Assembly: GCA_914767715.1 (NCBI GenBank)
Contig: OU612066.1
Coordinates: 6,267,001 to 6,331,000, forward strand
DNA from: Membranipora membranacea
Lineage: Eukaryota > Bryozoa > Gymnolaemata > Cheilostomatida > Membraniporidae
DNA length: 64,000 bases
Reading direction: 5' to 3'
Each line of letters starts with the position of its first letter. Position 1 is the first letter of the stretch. The position numbers and the translations under genes were made by a program. The notes beneath the pieces were generated by a model. The model worked only from the letters and a program-made list of their open reading frames with translations. It was not told the DNA's origin and searched no databases. Positions 47,901 through 56,215 of this stretch are shown in pieces.

Positions 47901-50041
47901 TAACTGAATTAATTTCATATTCACAATGATATCATTAGGTACTTTCGTACACTTACCATCTGACCTGGCATTGGGTCTCCCCCACCCACCAGCCAAGCAG
48001 CACCTAGATCCCATGTCCGGGCAGGTATTGCCGAGTTCGCTTTGAGTATAGTAAATAAGGTACCAATTAATAAATGAGTACAATAAGCATGCTTGTTTTG
48101 CTGTCTTTACCTGGCTAGCCGATGAGAATTAGAGCTGGATGAGACAGGCCATGTGACTCCGAGATTATGAGTATACTGATCCATATACCGTACAAGCTCT
48201 ACGTCATCAATCTCAGTTGTTGACCCATGAAAAATCAATTTCTCAAATATATCGACTAATACACTAGGTGGACGCTGCAATATAAGAGTTTCTGGTCAGT
48301 TTTGTTCATGATTTATGGAAAGATAACTACCTAGTGCATGGTTGCAGCAGATCAGCTTTTAACTCTTGTTTATCAAAATAGCAATAATGATGAGAATGAG
48401 AAAAAAATAATGAATTATTAACCATAACAGTTAGTTTATTTTTTGTCATAGCATACGCTCAGTCCAGCCTGATCAGTATCCATTATGTTCTAAAGTATTT
48501 TGTTTTCATGGTTCATCCTACCGCAAAGAAAACTGAGCAAGTTGCTCTATTTTATTGAGTTAGACATATTATATTTATGCACCACTTACAGCTCAGAGTT
48601 TACAGATTGTAATTGAGTAGCCATTGACAAATGAAATAACTTCTTAAGAAAAATCTTCAGTTGTGATTTTGCAGTTTATTGTACTGCATCTATTAGTTTG
48701 TTCAATAGAACAGAATTTATTGGTTAATTGTTTGTTTGAATCTGAAATACTGCAGCCACCTCCTATTGCCCTGAGCAAAACAAGCTAGAGATATATGTAC
48801 CTGGGGCTTGTCTATACTCTTTAAAAATTTGCTAAACTGTAACTTTGAGGAAACAGACCATCCTGAATATTACCGTGCTGATCAGGGTACCGATGAGAAA
48901 CAAAATTGTTGTTAAACAAAACATTTTTATTGTAATTTGGCTGATTTTCATGAGGTTGGCTCAACGTTGGAATAATGAATGGTCATAATAACTGATTGGT
49001 ATTTCTAACTTCAGCTCTAATCCGCAGTGTAATTTGCTTGCAGCATAAAACATATCAACTCGAAAAAAAAACTGAAACCATTTTTCAGAAAGTTGTTTGC
49101 CTTACTCCTAACTACCTCATCACTATCACTTTCTAGCCTTGGTAATTTGTTACGCCTTATTTATCGACACTAGGAAAAGCCAATGATAGTGTACATGGAA
49201 ATTCATGAAGTTTGTAGAATATCTCAAGACTAATTTCCTAAACTAACTTTATTGCTACCATGAAAGCTATTATCACAACAGCCAATTCTTTCATCAGACT
49301 GGAATAACGCTACGTTGTGACAAGTCATGTGACCTGCAGGGAGCCATCAAAACAAGCAAATTAACAAACACCACGAGGAGCTTTTTTGCAGCTATATCTC
49401 AAGAAGTTATGCGAATCTATCCTCAAAATTTCACAATATGTGATTTGAGACATCGATGGATATAATGTGAAAGTGAGAAGATCATTGACCAATAAACCCA
49501 GAAGTTATGAATGGAAAACCATGCAGAGAAGCATGATGGTTCTACGGTAATAAACATCAACAAGTCATCCGCATTGATATGAATTAATGGATCAGTGGCA
49601 AAATACATAGCGTGGCTATTTGCGGAGATATGACATCAGTATAAAGCTTTGTGTCAGGATCTAAATAAAGCTATAAATCTGGACGCATTTACGCTATGCA
49701 TTGATTTTCGTCCCAGTAACAATCTTCAAAAACTCAAAAGTTGACAAGAGTCAGCTATTCTAGACTGTGGACCAATCAAATATGAGAAATGTGGTCCAAG
49801 CAACCATACATGAATAACTCAGGGTCAGATATGTACTCCTCATCCATATAATATATATCTGTGGTCAACATCCAACTCAAACATAGCAATACGGAGACAG
49901 AAAGATATATGATCAATAAATCGAACTTACATTGAGGAATATATTCTGTAATTGAGAGAGAGACAGCGCTTCAATATGTGGTTCTACAAGATTGTACAGT
50001 GTCTTTGCAGCTTCTAGTTTCAGGTTCGGAAGATAGGCCTT
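23970..50041 (-). CDS. NOX5-like: NOX5-like, EF-hand NADPH oxidase (18 readable exons)
   Basis: Membrane flavocytochrome that takes electrons from cytosolic NADPH via FAD and two haems to O2 on the far side, giving superoxide; Ca2+ binding to the EF hands activates it in the family. Exons, 5' to 3' on minus: 50,041-49,931; 48,274-48,111; 47,491-47,287; 46,879-46,682; 43,840-43,690; 43,387-43,262; 42,444-42,360; 42,244-42,024; 41,735-41,547; 41,340-41,210; 40,856-40,674; 39,932-39,806; 26,659-26,562; 26,358-26,206; 25,464-25,255; 24,885-24,753; 24,580-24,467; 24,154-23,970. Phases agree throughout and total 927 codons plus TAA. The 5' end is open: exon 1 has no start codon. Human NOX5 is about 740-765 aa, so this one is longer, because of an N-terminal extension of roughly 190 residues. 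Least certain are the donor of exon 3 and the acceptor of exon 14. Gene identity is very sure; orthology to NOX5 is likely. Confidence 0.93.
27150..27250. repeat. Dispersed repeat, copy A
   Basis: Shares a long near-identical block with 30,361-30,458 (AATGAGTAGACTAACTAAGA and on through GTAACTGTTAGTTA). Both copies are in the same orientation in the big oxidase intron region. Confidence 0.75.
29618..29747. repeat. Imperfect inverted repeat with C- and G-rich ends
   Basis: Arms of about 55 bp face each other: CACCTGCTATCTACCTTATC on the left, GATAAGGTAGATTGCAGGTG on the right. They run out into a C/T-rich left end and a 13-G run (29,724-29,736). The loop is only a few bases. The layout suggests a foldback element or MITE. 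Confidence 0.75.
30321..30389. repeat. Near-perfect 69-bp palindrome
   Basis: The left arm GTCTACTCATTCTTCACGAC continues to the centre at GTAGTAC, and the right arm mirrors it with one mismatch (GGGTAG versus CTACTC). It overlaps the left end of dispersed-repeat copy B (30,361-30,458). Confidence 0.85.
30361..30690. repeat. Dispersed repeats, copy B and a second family
   Basis: 30,361-30,458 matches 27,150-27,250. Right after it, 30,463-30,690 starts with GTCTTTCAATTAGAAAG and holds GGTGAGCGATCAGATTG, both shared with 9,335-9,395. The block may be one member of a TIR repeat ending in TCTTTCAATTAGA. Confidence 0.5.
36890..36899 (+). repeat. Copy of the hAT-like terminus
   Basis: CAGGGGCGTA here is identical to the terminal 10 bases of the element at 6,092-7,060. 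A clean facing end was not found; a poor match (TATGCACCCCTTA) lies near 39,755. Confidence 0.35.
36945..37021. repeat. Two GC-rich perfect hairpins
   Basis: GATCGGGC-ATA-GCCCGATC (36,945-36,963) is a perfect 8-bp stem. Then 36,992-37,021 is a perfect 30-bp palindrome centred on GCGCTTAAGCGC with arms GTGGGAGGGGCGCTT. Both stand out in an AT-rich intron. They are 18 bp upstream of nothing coding and may be part of a transposable element end. Confidence 0.85.
37176..37260 (-). repeat. tRNA-like sequence (degenerate, Ile-like)
   Basis: The minus strand has box A-like TTAGCTCAGTGTGTAGAGCG and box B GGTTCGAATCCC, followed by a T run that could end Pol III transcription. A CTAATAA loop would give anticodon AAT, but the stems do not pair well and the acceptor ends do not match. 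It is a tRNA pseudogene or SINE head. Confidence 0.5.
37871..39520. repeat. Tandem array of a ~349-bp unit
   Basis: Units start with CTGAAAATCTGAGGTCT at 37,871, 38,222, 38,571 and 38,906, and with one change at 39,488, giving periods of 351, 349 and 335 bp. The fourth unit is interrupted by unrelated DNA with a tRNA-like sequence (38,950-39,205) and resumes at about 39,210. Units also share CATTGGATTGCTCATCTTCT and TGCCCTGCTGCCGGCTTATG. The array lies in the 13 kb oxidase intron. Confidence 0.9.
39011..39080 (-). repeat. tRNA-like sequence inside the tandem array
   Basis: Minus strand: TGTAGCTCAGTGGATAATTC (box A) and GGTTCGAGTTGG (box B-like), then a T run. The stems are imperfect. It appears to be a tRNA-derived insertion within array unit 4. 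Confidence 0.5.
40674..42244 (-). other. Oxidase exons 8-11: haem-binding membrane domain
   Basis: These exons encode the ferric-reductase type six-helix core. The first helix is YVSLWVWIILLSAITCAI. KICGQILNF leads into the second helix. Exon 9 has LPLDDTIYLHKLTAV and TIHAIAHAVRLG, with the His residues that hold haem on one helix. Exon 10 adds AFWTGVILIVLMIVFLILS. Exon 11 has FYFSHKVLAMLWFTSLIIHA, with the His pair of the fifth helix, then FMGPLTLFLLEKLH. The order and spacing match NOX5 closely. An intronic CAC/ATC triplet repeat lies between exons 10 and 11. Confidence 0.9.
40880..41138. repeat. GGT/GAT triplet microsatellite
   Basis: Imperfect GTG-rich sequence followed by ATG/GAT repeats and a run of GGT repeats to 41,138, between oxidase exons 11 and 10. 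The frames across it encode only Thr/Ile or Met/Val runs and are not genes. Confidence 0.9.
42360..43840 (-). other. Oxidase exons 5-7: EF-hand calcium-binding module
   Basis: Exon 5 gives SFMSKRIFEL followed by the canonical loop DKDGNGEIDQGE (residues 238-249). The exon 5/6 join makes a second canonical loop, DENGDGGLDRSE (274-285). Both have Asp/Asn at 1, 3, 5, Gly at 6 and Glu at 12. The fourth hand (exons 6/7, around VEDTEVGKMTFEE) keeps the helix and the final Glu but lacks Asp at positions 1, 3 and 5, so it should bind Ca2+ weakly or not at all. In human NOX5 this hand is also followed by the membrane domain after a short linker. Exon 6 has an alternative donor at 43,238, also phase 1; the 43,262 donor gives the length expected from the family. 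Confidence 0.85.
44400..45385. repeat. Diverged direct duplication in the exon 4/5 intron
   Basis: The segment about 44,400-44,900 is repeated, with indels, at about 44,970-45,385. Shared stretches include GAGGAAATAATTGCAGTAAT / CAGGAAATAATTGGAGTAAT and TTCTTCAAACACTGC. No coding sequence. Confidence 0.6.
46682..50041 (-). other. Oxidase exons 1-4: N-terminal helical extension
   Basis: Exons 1 to 4 encode residues 1-226 of the readable protein. The first ~190 have no domain I recognise. They are charged and helix-prone (for example LEAAKTLYNLVEPH, VLVDIFEKLIFHG, DDVELVRYMDQYTHNLG, KMITRELSQAILQRRQDG). Only the end of exon 4 aligns to the start of human NOX5 (WWTAVQKRYKAVVGG, then VNLEEFRKIVCLE, a degenerate first EF hand). 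Exon 3's donor is ambiguous: GTGTAA at 47,286 keeps phase 0 and is used here; GTCTTT after FFANK would also keep phase but is poor. The helix-rich extension could be regulatory, but this is inference. Confidence 0.7.
47036..47262. mobile_element. Short TIR-like element, copy 1
   Basis: Begins AGAGCCGTGGTTTAGGAAAA and ends near TAGGTTTCTAGGGGAGACTG...CACCTAGAAT, matching the ends of the element at 50,486-50,712 while the centres differ. The ends are roughly inverted (AGTTTAG against CTAAAACT in the other copy). It is intronic. Confidence 0.45.
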
Positions 50042-50485
50042 CTGTTTATGGAAAAACATGTTTCTGTCCCCATCCATCTCTCCTTATGATTTGAAACATA
50101 CTGATTAATTGAAATGTTTTCTCATATTTAAACCTTTCAAATTCAAATTCTTTTTTTTTATGGTCATTTCTGTGAATAATTTATTGCTTAGCAATTGTGT
50201 TATAATATCGCCATATCAAAGGAGTGCTGTATATAGATATCAGCGATCCCCCTTCCCTAAATCATCACCTCACAACACAAATGATGCATGTGTATTTGTA
50301 CACATCTCAATTATTTCTGTACGGTTCCCTGGGTTAAAATCACAAGATCCTGTCTCAGCTTGGAGACTGAGAAATGATGGTGTCTTTATATTGAGCGGCC
50401 GCAATATTAACCTGTTGACAAATTGCTCACAGTTTACAGGCAGGTAAAAGCAAACCTGGAGCACCAACAAGTTATATACCCTTGC

Positions 50486-50712
50486 TTATCAGGGCCGTAG
50501 TTTAGAAAAATTACAGGGGAGGCAAGACCTGAGGTAGGTCCAAAACATCACCAGAAGGGGTGATGCAACCTCTCAAAAGACATTCAGGTTATATAAATAG
50601 CAAAAGGAAATCCCAAAGGAGCTGTTTATCACATTGAATATTCAATTAATTTCTACCTTATTTGGGTTTCTAGGGGAGGCAGTGTTTCCCTGCCCCTCCT
50701 AAAACTGCAGGC
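50486..50712. mobile_element. Short TIR-like element, copy 2
   Basis: Begins AGGGCCGTAGTTTAGAAAAA and ends GGGTTTCTAGGGGAGGCAGT followed by CCCCTCCTAAAACTGCAGG. It matches copy 1 at both ends and lies just upstream of oxidase exon 1. Confidence 0.45.
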
Positions 50713-51030
50713 TTGTTCTTGTTTATATTTTGAAAGGCTGCATTCAATGATCACATTCCTTCCTTGTGATATATATAATATATGAGATAATGTAGAAGAT
50801 GAAAATTTGGAGACCACAGAAAATTGAGTTGAACCAACAACATTCACGTCACTAAGCAAGCCTCTAGCAATATGAAAACCGATAGGCATATAGTCTTTTT
50901 TCTCAAAACTCTTGCTCTTAGAAAGATTTAACCATGTGTTATTTTTAGAGGAAAATCAACAAGCGAGTATCAATTAATCGAAATATCCATATGCGGTTAT
51001 TTGAGATAACTGTATGTAAACTTATCAAAC

Positions 51031-51072
51031 CTCATTGCCTTCACCTTCTTCTCCCAGTTCAGTCTGTTTGTT
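51031..51072 (-). CDS. Possible additional 5' exon of the oxidase
   Basis: A 42-nt minus segment between a pyrimidine-rich acceptor (TTCTGCTTCTTTGAG) and a GTTTGA donor is phase 0 on both sides. It would add NKQTELGEEGEGNE in front of exon 1. The donor is weak and the peptide is low complexity, so this is tentative. The true start codon must lie further 5'. Confidence 0.25.
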
Positions 51073-51989
51073 CTCAAAGAAGCAGAAAACACATCAATTC
51101 TTATATAATTACTTGAATCCAAATGATGATACTGAGCTTTACCTCAGGTATTACGCGATGACATTCTGCTCAGCTTGACTAGACAGTTGAGTAGACAATG
51201 TATGATACACCGCAGCACTGAAAAGTGCAAGTACCACTGTAAATTGACCTTGATAATCATGATTGGTGGAAGAACTTTTCAATGGTGACGGAAGAAATTA
51301 GGGTCTGTCTGTCATGCAGAATACCAAATTATGTCAAAGTACTTGCAACCCTTGGATTTGGGAAAGTGTGCAGGGGAATAATATTAGGACTATCACCACA
51401 CAAAGCTCTTTTCAAAACTGCCTAGTTCAAAAGTTCTGTTGTTTCATCACCCCTATATCAAGCTGACAATAAATTGTCAGTTGTCTCTGTATCTTTATTA
51501 TGCAGTTAAATGCTGACAAGCTGTCTGTCTCTCACAGAACATATTCATGACATATGATGAGACCCCAAATAATAACAAGAAATATAATTAATAAATATGG
51601 TAGATACTATAAAAGTCAGTATAAAAATAGCAGGAATTTAAAATATTGTTTTATTCAAGAGGTTTACCATGCATGTGTGAAAGAGTCATGAACCCAAGCT
51701 TTTCGGTTCTGGTCATGGATAAAATGGCTCTGGTCTTGAAAAAATCTCATCATAATCTGCTTGCTATGTTCAGTTCATGTACTAAAAGATCAAAGTTTGT
51801 ATCACTGATTTCCAACTGCTGATAAATGCGTGATAAATCTTACAGTAGATTGCTTTGTCTTCGGCATAAAATGAGTTAAAAATTATATGTAAACAATAAA
51901 ATATGATGGATTCTACAAAGCTTTGAAATTTTTTGTGAGGTTGTTTGTAGCGCCAAGTAATTTAAAGCATTTTACTATGTATTGTAAAC

Positions 51990-52230
51990 ATAGTTTAGGA
52001 TACAGATATTGCTGTGTCATGATCTTAGAGTGACTGTGTGAATAGAGAAGAGGACAGGTCTCAACACAGTCCCCTGAGGTGTGCCAGTGTTTGTAACAAT
52101 GGTCTGGGATTTCCTACTATCCTTTCCTAGCCTTTTTGATAAAAACCTAAAAATCCATCTCACAATATTGTAATCAAAATGAGACCACCTGTCCATTAGC
52201 TGCTGGACGCTGATGGTGTTAAGCACTGAG
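51990..52230 (-). pseudogene. LINE reverse-transcriptase fragment
   Basis: The minus frame gives QQLMDRWSHFDYNIVRWIFR followed by TNTGTPQGTVLRPVLFSIHT, the conserved T-G-x-P-Q-G-x-x-L-x-P-x-L-F block of LINE reverse transcriptases. Nothing of the YADD region follows. It is a short, truncated remnant. Confidence 0.7.
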
Positions 52231-53470
52231 GATGATTCAACAATTCAACATTCAATACAATCAATACATCAAGTGCATCATTGAACCTTTTATAGACTCT
52301 AGTTCAGTGATAACCGCTAGCCTGTATTGAAAAGCTGACAATACTGAGATGCATAGCAGAGAATTTTGTGATAAGCCCATTTTGTTTGTAGTTGTCTACT
52401 ACTAAGCCATGGAGAGACGACTCCTAGAATATTTTTACCTCTTGCCCTGATATGATAGCTACACAATTGAACAAAGCGCAAAGAGAGTCACTGCGAGCTA
52501 ACTTCTCATCTGTAGCACATCAGCCAGCCTGGCTAGAGAGTGATTGTAATCAGAAAAAGCAACAGACAATAATATATTTATACTTACAATTGTGTTTTGA
52601 TCATACCCAAAATGTCAGTGACTGAAACGCAGTTGGTGTAATCAGAGAGAAGCTTTTATCCATTGACATCTTTTTTCATGCAGTATTATCATTTGTTGGA
52701 GTGTAAATCAGGAGAGTAGTGTCTTATGTTAGTCTTTGCTATTTTAAGATCATCTGCAAGATTGTATCAACATTAAGTGGGAAAGGATCGAAGTGAAGAA
52801 TTGGTTTCAGCCAATATTTCATACTTTTGTTCAGCTATAGAAATACTGGAATCACAGATAACTATGCAGTGCATAGAAATCATGTTGGTGCAGGCAGGCA
52901 TGTAAGTAATCCTTGTATAAGGATATTCTCAAAAAGGACTAGGAGGTCATAACAACTTTTATAAATTATTTATCTATACACATATCATATAGATTCTGAA
53001 ACGGAATACCTAGTTACTGGGTTGCCAATAGTTCAGTGCGAACTCTAAGTCAAGTTTTCCCAGTCAGGCACAGGGGTTGTTACTAGGCAGTTACTGAAAG
53101 GGTAGATCGGAGGCATCGGCCTGACAAACAGCAATTCAATAACACTTTCACTCTTCAACAACCAGCAGTATTCATATCTAATAAGTCTATTTGTTGTTTA
53201 CCGAATCATTACCAAAACATATATCAATGGTAGCTGTTTTGACAGGAATTTATACATGCTGTGGCAACATTTCACTCTGGAAATCACACCAGCAGGGTTC
53301 AAGAGTATGATATGATTACGTGGCTGCAATAAACAACAAAACAATTCTTAAAGAGTGCCTAAAGAACCTCGCCATGAAAGGAGGCACGGAAGACAAAAGA
53401 AACAGCAATGACATGAACAAAACCTTGTGTTTATATATTTTATTTCATTGTATTAAATATAATCTTAATT
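52231..53470. other. No gene recognised
   Basis: AT-rich DNA. A plus-strand stretch near 53,350-53,420 reads as a hydrophilic peptide but has no bounding splice sites that I trust. Confidence 0.3.
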
Positions 53471-53477
53471 TAATACC

Positions 53478-53610
53478 TGATGATTTGTCCCCTTAAAAAG
53501 CCTTAATGTTGGAAAGCACTGAATTTCCTCCTGCAAATACTGCTCTTTTAGGGCACCGGATAACACTTAAATTGTTCACTTGCATCCACTCCGATAAAGA
53601 AGTGCTTCAC
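53478..53610 (-). pseudogene. Decayed thioredoxin-like exon
   Basis: On the minus strand one frame reads FFIGVDASEQ. After a one-base shift the next reads LSGALKEQYLQEEIQCFPTL followed by RLFKGTNHQ, ending at a possible donor (CATCAG|GTATTA). The V-D-A-S-E strand, an intervening helix and C-F-P-T-L-R-L-F-K-G are the second half of a thioredoxin fold as in protein disulfide isomerases. The catalytic CXXC half is not seen upstream. A frame change and a nearby TGA suggest a pseudogene or a low-quality base call. Confidence 0.4.
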
Positions 53611-54378
53611 TCAAAAATAATCTGTCCTTGTCTGTAAAACTAGTGGAAAACAAATTAAGCTGCCAGATCTTAATAGTATTTCTTCTAGAAATTGGTTCTT
53701 TCAACCCATATGTGCTGGAAACAGATTTATTAATAGCCTAGGAAAATACAAAAAAGATATGACAATTGACAGCTCTACCCTGTGATATGACAACAATACT
53801 GTATGATATAGATTTAAAATACTTTCATGAAAATATTTATATAATATGAATGTCAACAAATCAACAATTATCAATTAAGCATTAAGACATCTGAGACTAA
53901 GAAATGCAAAAAATGTTCATGTTTTAATCATCAAGGTGAGTCTCCTGACTGATTAAATTCAAAAGTTTCTAGTCAAGGTAGTGGTGACACGGTGGGGGTC
54001 ATTGAATGATACCACAAAAACCAAACAGAAACTTGAAACATTGGAGTGAGCAGTGAATCAAAAATAAGGATAGATTAGCTGCTGTGATATGACGGACATA
54101 ACCTGTGATTGTTGTTTGTTTTGTACCAGCAAATCTATCAAGGCAAAAGTATGTATGTGCACGTCTTGTAAAATGAGAACTCCTTCATACATCAAAGCCA
54201 TCTCAGATGTCTCAATTCTCCACTTGACAAAAAAAATAACCCCCAAATATTGTCTACATGATACTCCATGCAGCAGGTTATCTATTTTTGTATTTTGTAT
54301 TTTGTATTTTTGTATTTTCGATTTATGATTACTATAACACCCCTGTATAAATATGTATATATGGACTAGCCAACTAAA

Positions 54379-55135
54379 CTATAGTTCATACACAGTGCTA
54401 ATTTCCTGGTTTGACGATGCAGAGCTCCCTTTTCTCATCTGCGCTAGCTTCATGAATGCTGGCATTTGTCTGCCATTATCTCGCTGATTGTCTGAGCCTG
54501 TCTGAGGTTTACCTCCCATACACTGGGGGCCACAATACCGAGTGAAGCATCGAGGGTTCAATTGCTTTTGAAGAAATACAACCAGGCAGCTTATCACTGC
54601 CAAACCCACACAAATTGAGAACCCCAGGATAATCCCTAAGTAAGGCATTGGACTCAAAGAATCCGCTCGCTGAACCATTTCATTCTTGGCAGTAGATATG
54701 TTTTTGACGTAGACTGTTGTGCATTGTTGTTGTTCTCAATATTGCACTCTGGGAAGAGACCAACAGTAACCACATGCTTACCATTGTCAGATACGCTATT
54801 GCCACTACATACCAGATTCATCTGGGAACAGCTGCTCATAACTGCACATATGATGTTGATCACTAGGGTACCCCCAGTCTCTGTATATCACAGTCTGACT
54901 CCGATGTAAGCTCCCTCTACCTGCCACGTGATGTTAGTGTAATTATCTCCTCTACAAACCAGAGGCTGGTCGTTCTTGGCGAGTATGTAAGGTTCCTCGG
55001 AGAAGATGAGACCTCTGAGGTCAGATGTGTTGTGTGTGTCAGTGTCGAGCAAACTTCTTCCTGGAAGTGAGAAGCACCACTGCCCATATGCAGACTCATT
55101 GTAATCCAAATAACCAGTATTGAGAATCGGATCAT
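54379..55135 (-). pseudogene. Type I membrane receptor-like protein with three frame breaks (unknown)
   Basis: ATG at 55,135 starts a good signal peptide (MIRFSILVIWITMSLHMGSG). One frame over, an extracellular part follows (SLPGRSLLDTDTHNTSDLRG, ILAKNDQPLVCRGDNYTNIT) with N-glycosylation sites. After another shift, VIYRDWGYPSDQHHMCSYEQ ends at a donor (AATCTG|GTATGT, about 54,798). An acceptor (CTCTTCCCAG, about 54,747) reopens with ECNIENNNNAQ. A third shift leads into VYVKNISTAKNEM, the membrane helix GIILGFSICVGLAVISCLVV and a tail ending NQEISTVYEL at 54,379. Order is right for a single-pass receptor with an Ig-like or beta-sandwich ectodomain, but no family is recognised. Each break is a single-base shift: either a pseudogene or sequencing/assembly errors. 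Confidence 0.45.
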
Positions 55136-55479
55136 GGTTAATTTTTGTGTCCGGTGAAGGCAATTATACTGTGTCCTCCCTATGAGCTTTCTTTGATATA
55201 TCAGGGAAGACAAAATCAACTACACTGCTTTGTCAGTTACCGTTGTTCTCAGTGAGTCAAGAGTCACAGTCGTTCTGCACCCGAGTTCGCAGCAATATGG
55301 TGATGTTACTGACGCTTTCTAAACGGAGCGAATGATGGTAGTCTATGACAGTGGAACCAGCATAAATAATTTCCCCTGAGGTCCTGTGGCATTGCAACCA
55401 TTCTCATTGTAATCAACAATTGGTGTACTTTCATCTATTATATATTATCGTATGCGTCTCAGAGTAACTTCTTGTGGGC

Positions 55480-56215
55480 TGAGTCAGCTTCAATACCATA
55501 TACATAACAATTCGTTCACAAAAATATAATGAGATTAAAAAGAACCTAATTAGAGGGGAAGTACCACGCATCTCAGCTCCATCTTATAGTCAGCCAAGCA
55601 AGGATCTTGGAACTGGATCTGGAACTTCTATTTCTTGAGAAATCACTCAAAACACTATATCTTACAGATTTACTGCACCTGTCAGTCAACGAGATACTAA
55701 CATTCAGGTTTGCACAGACATTGCGCAGTTCGTATGCACTGACCTAAAGGGTAAGGGAGCAAAACCTGTATTCCCAAACAGACAGATAAATAGAAACAAC
55801 AGCAGAAAAAGAAACAGAAACAACAGATTTATCAGGAGGAGGGGATGAGATGTATTGCGTTGAGGAGAAGATGATAGTTATCTCCCCGGATGAAAGTTAT
55901 CTCCCCTTATGCTATTATAAAACCCTAAACTTAGTACTGAGGCTATAATATGAAGAATCATGGCAATTGATGCTTGATAAATAATTAATAGGAAACATGG
56001 TTAGTTTGTAAGTGACAAACGACCAGCTGCTGTTAAATTTTTTAACTCTTAGACGTTTTCCTTATTCTGCAAAGGAAATAAAATGATCCTATAAGTTTTG
56101 TTTTAATTCTGTATTTTGAAATATCTCTAATATCAATAAAAGTATACAATACATTTAAACAATAAAAATAGTGATGGGACCCATTCTCCTGTACAGAGTA
56201 GCAGGGTAACACCAG
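55480..56215 (+). repeat. Duplicated 3' part of the carbonic anhydrase gene
   Basis: This block matches 61,140-61,925. It includes the end of intron 8, the whole last exon and the 3' flank down to a GGACCCATTCTCCTGTACAG / GGAACCCATCCTCCTGTTCA pair. Divergence is spread along its length with small indels. Upstream of 55,480 no further similarity to the gene was seen. Confidence 0.85.
55668..55848 (+). CDS. Orphan last exon of a carbonic anhydrase paralogue
   Basis: An acceptor (ATATCTTACAG) is followed by 181 nt, entering in phase 2 exactly like exon 9 of the gene at 58,047-61,568. The frame stays open to TGA at 55,846. It reads FTAPVSQRDTNIQVCTDIAQ, then an Asn/Arg-rich basic tail (NRNNSRKRNRNNRFIRRRG). 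Relative to the intact gene it lacks the last Cys-containing part and a few repeat units. No catalytic exons were found upstream on the plus strand; a minus-strand gene lies there instead. It could be a relic, or the 3' end of a transcript whose other exons lie out of view or were lost. The open frame despite divergence is notable. Confidence 0.6.

Noticed and set aside
50653-50889. 78-codon minus frame upstream of oxidase exon 1 as its missing start
   Set aside because: It overlaps the TIR-like element and its phase and sequence do not lead into exon 1.
53345-53430. Plus-strand peptide KECLKNLAMKGGTEDKRNSN as an exon
   Set aside because: Looks protein-like but lacks a convincing acceptor, donor or start, and no partner exon was seen.
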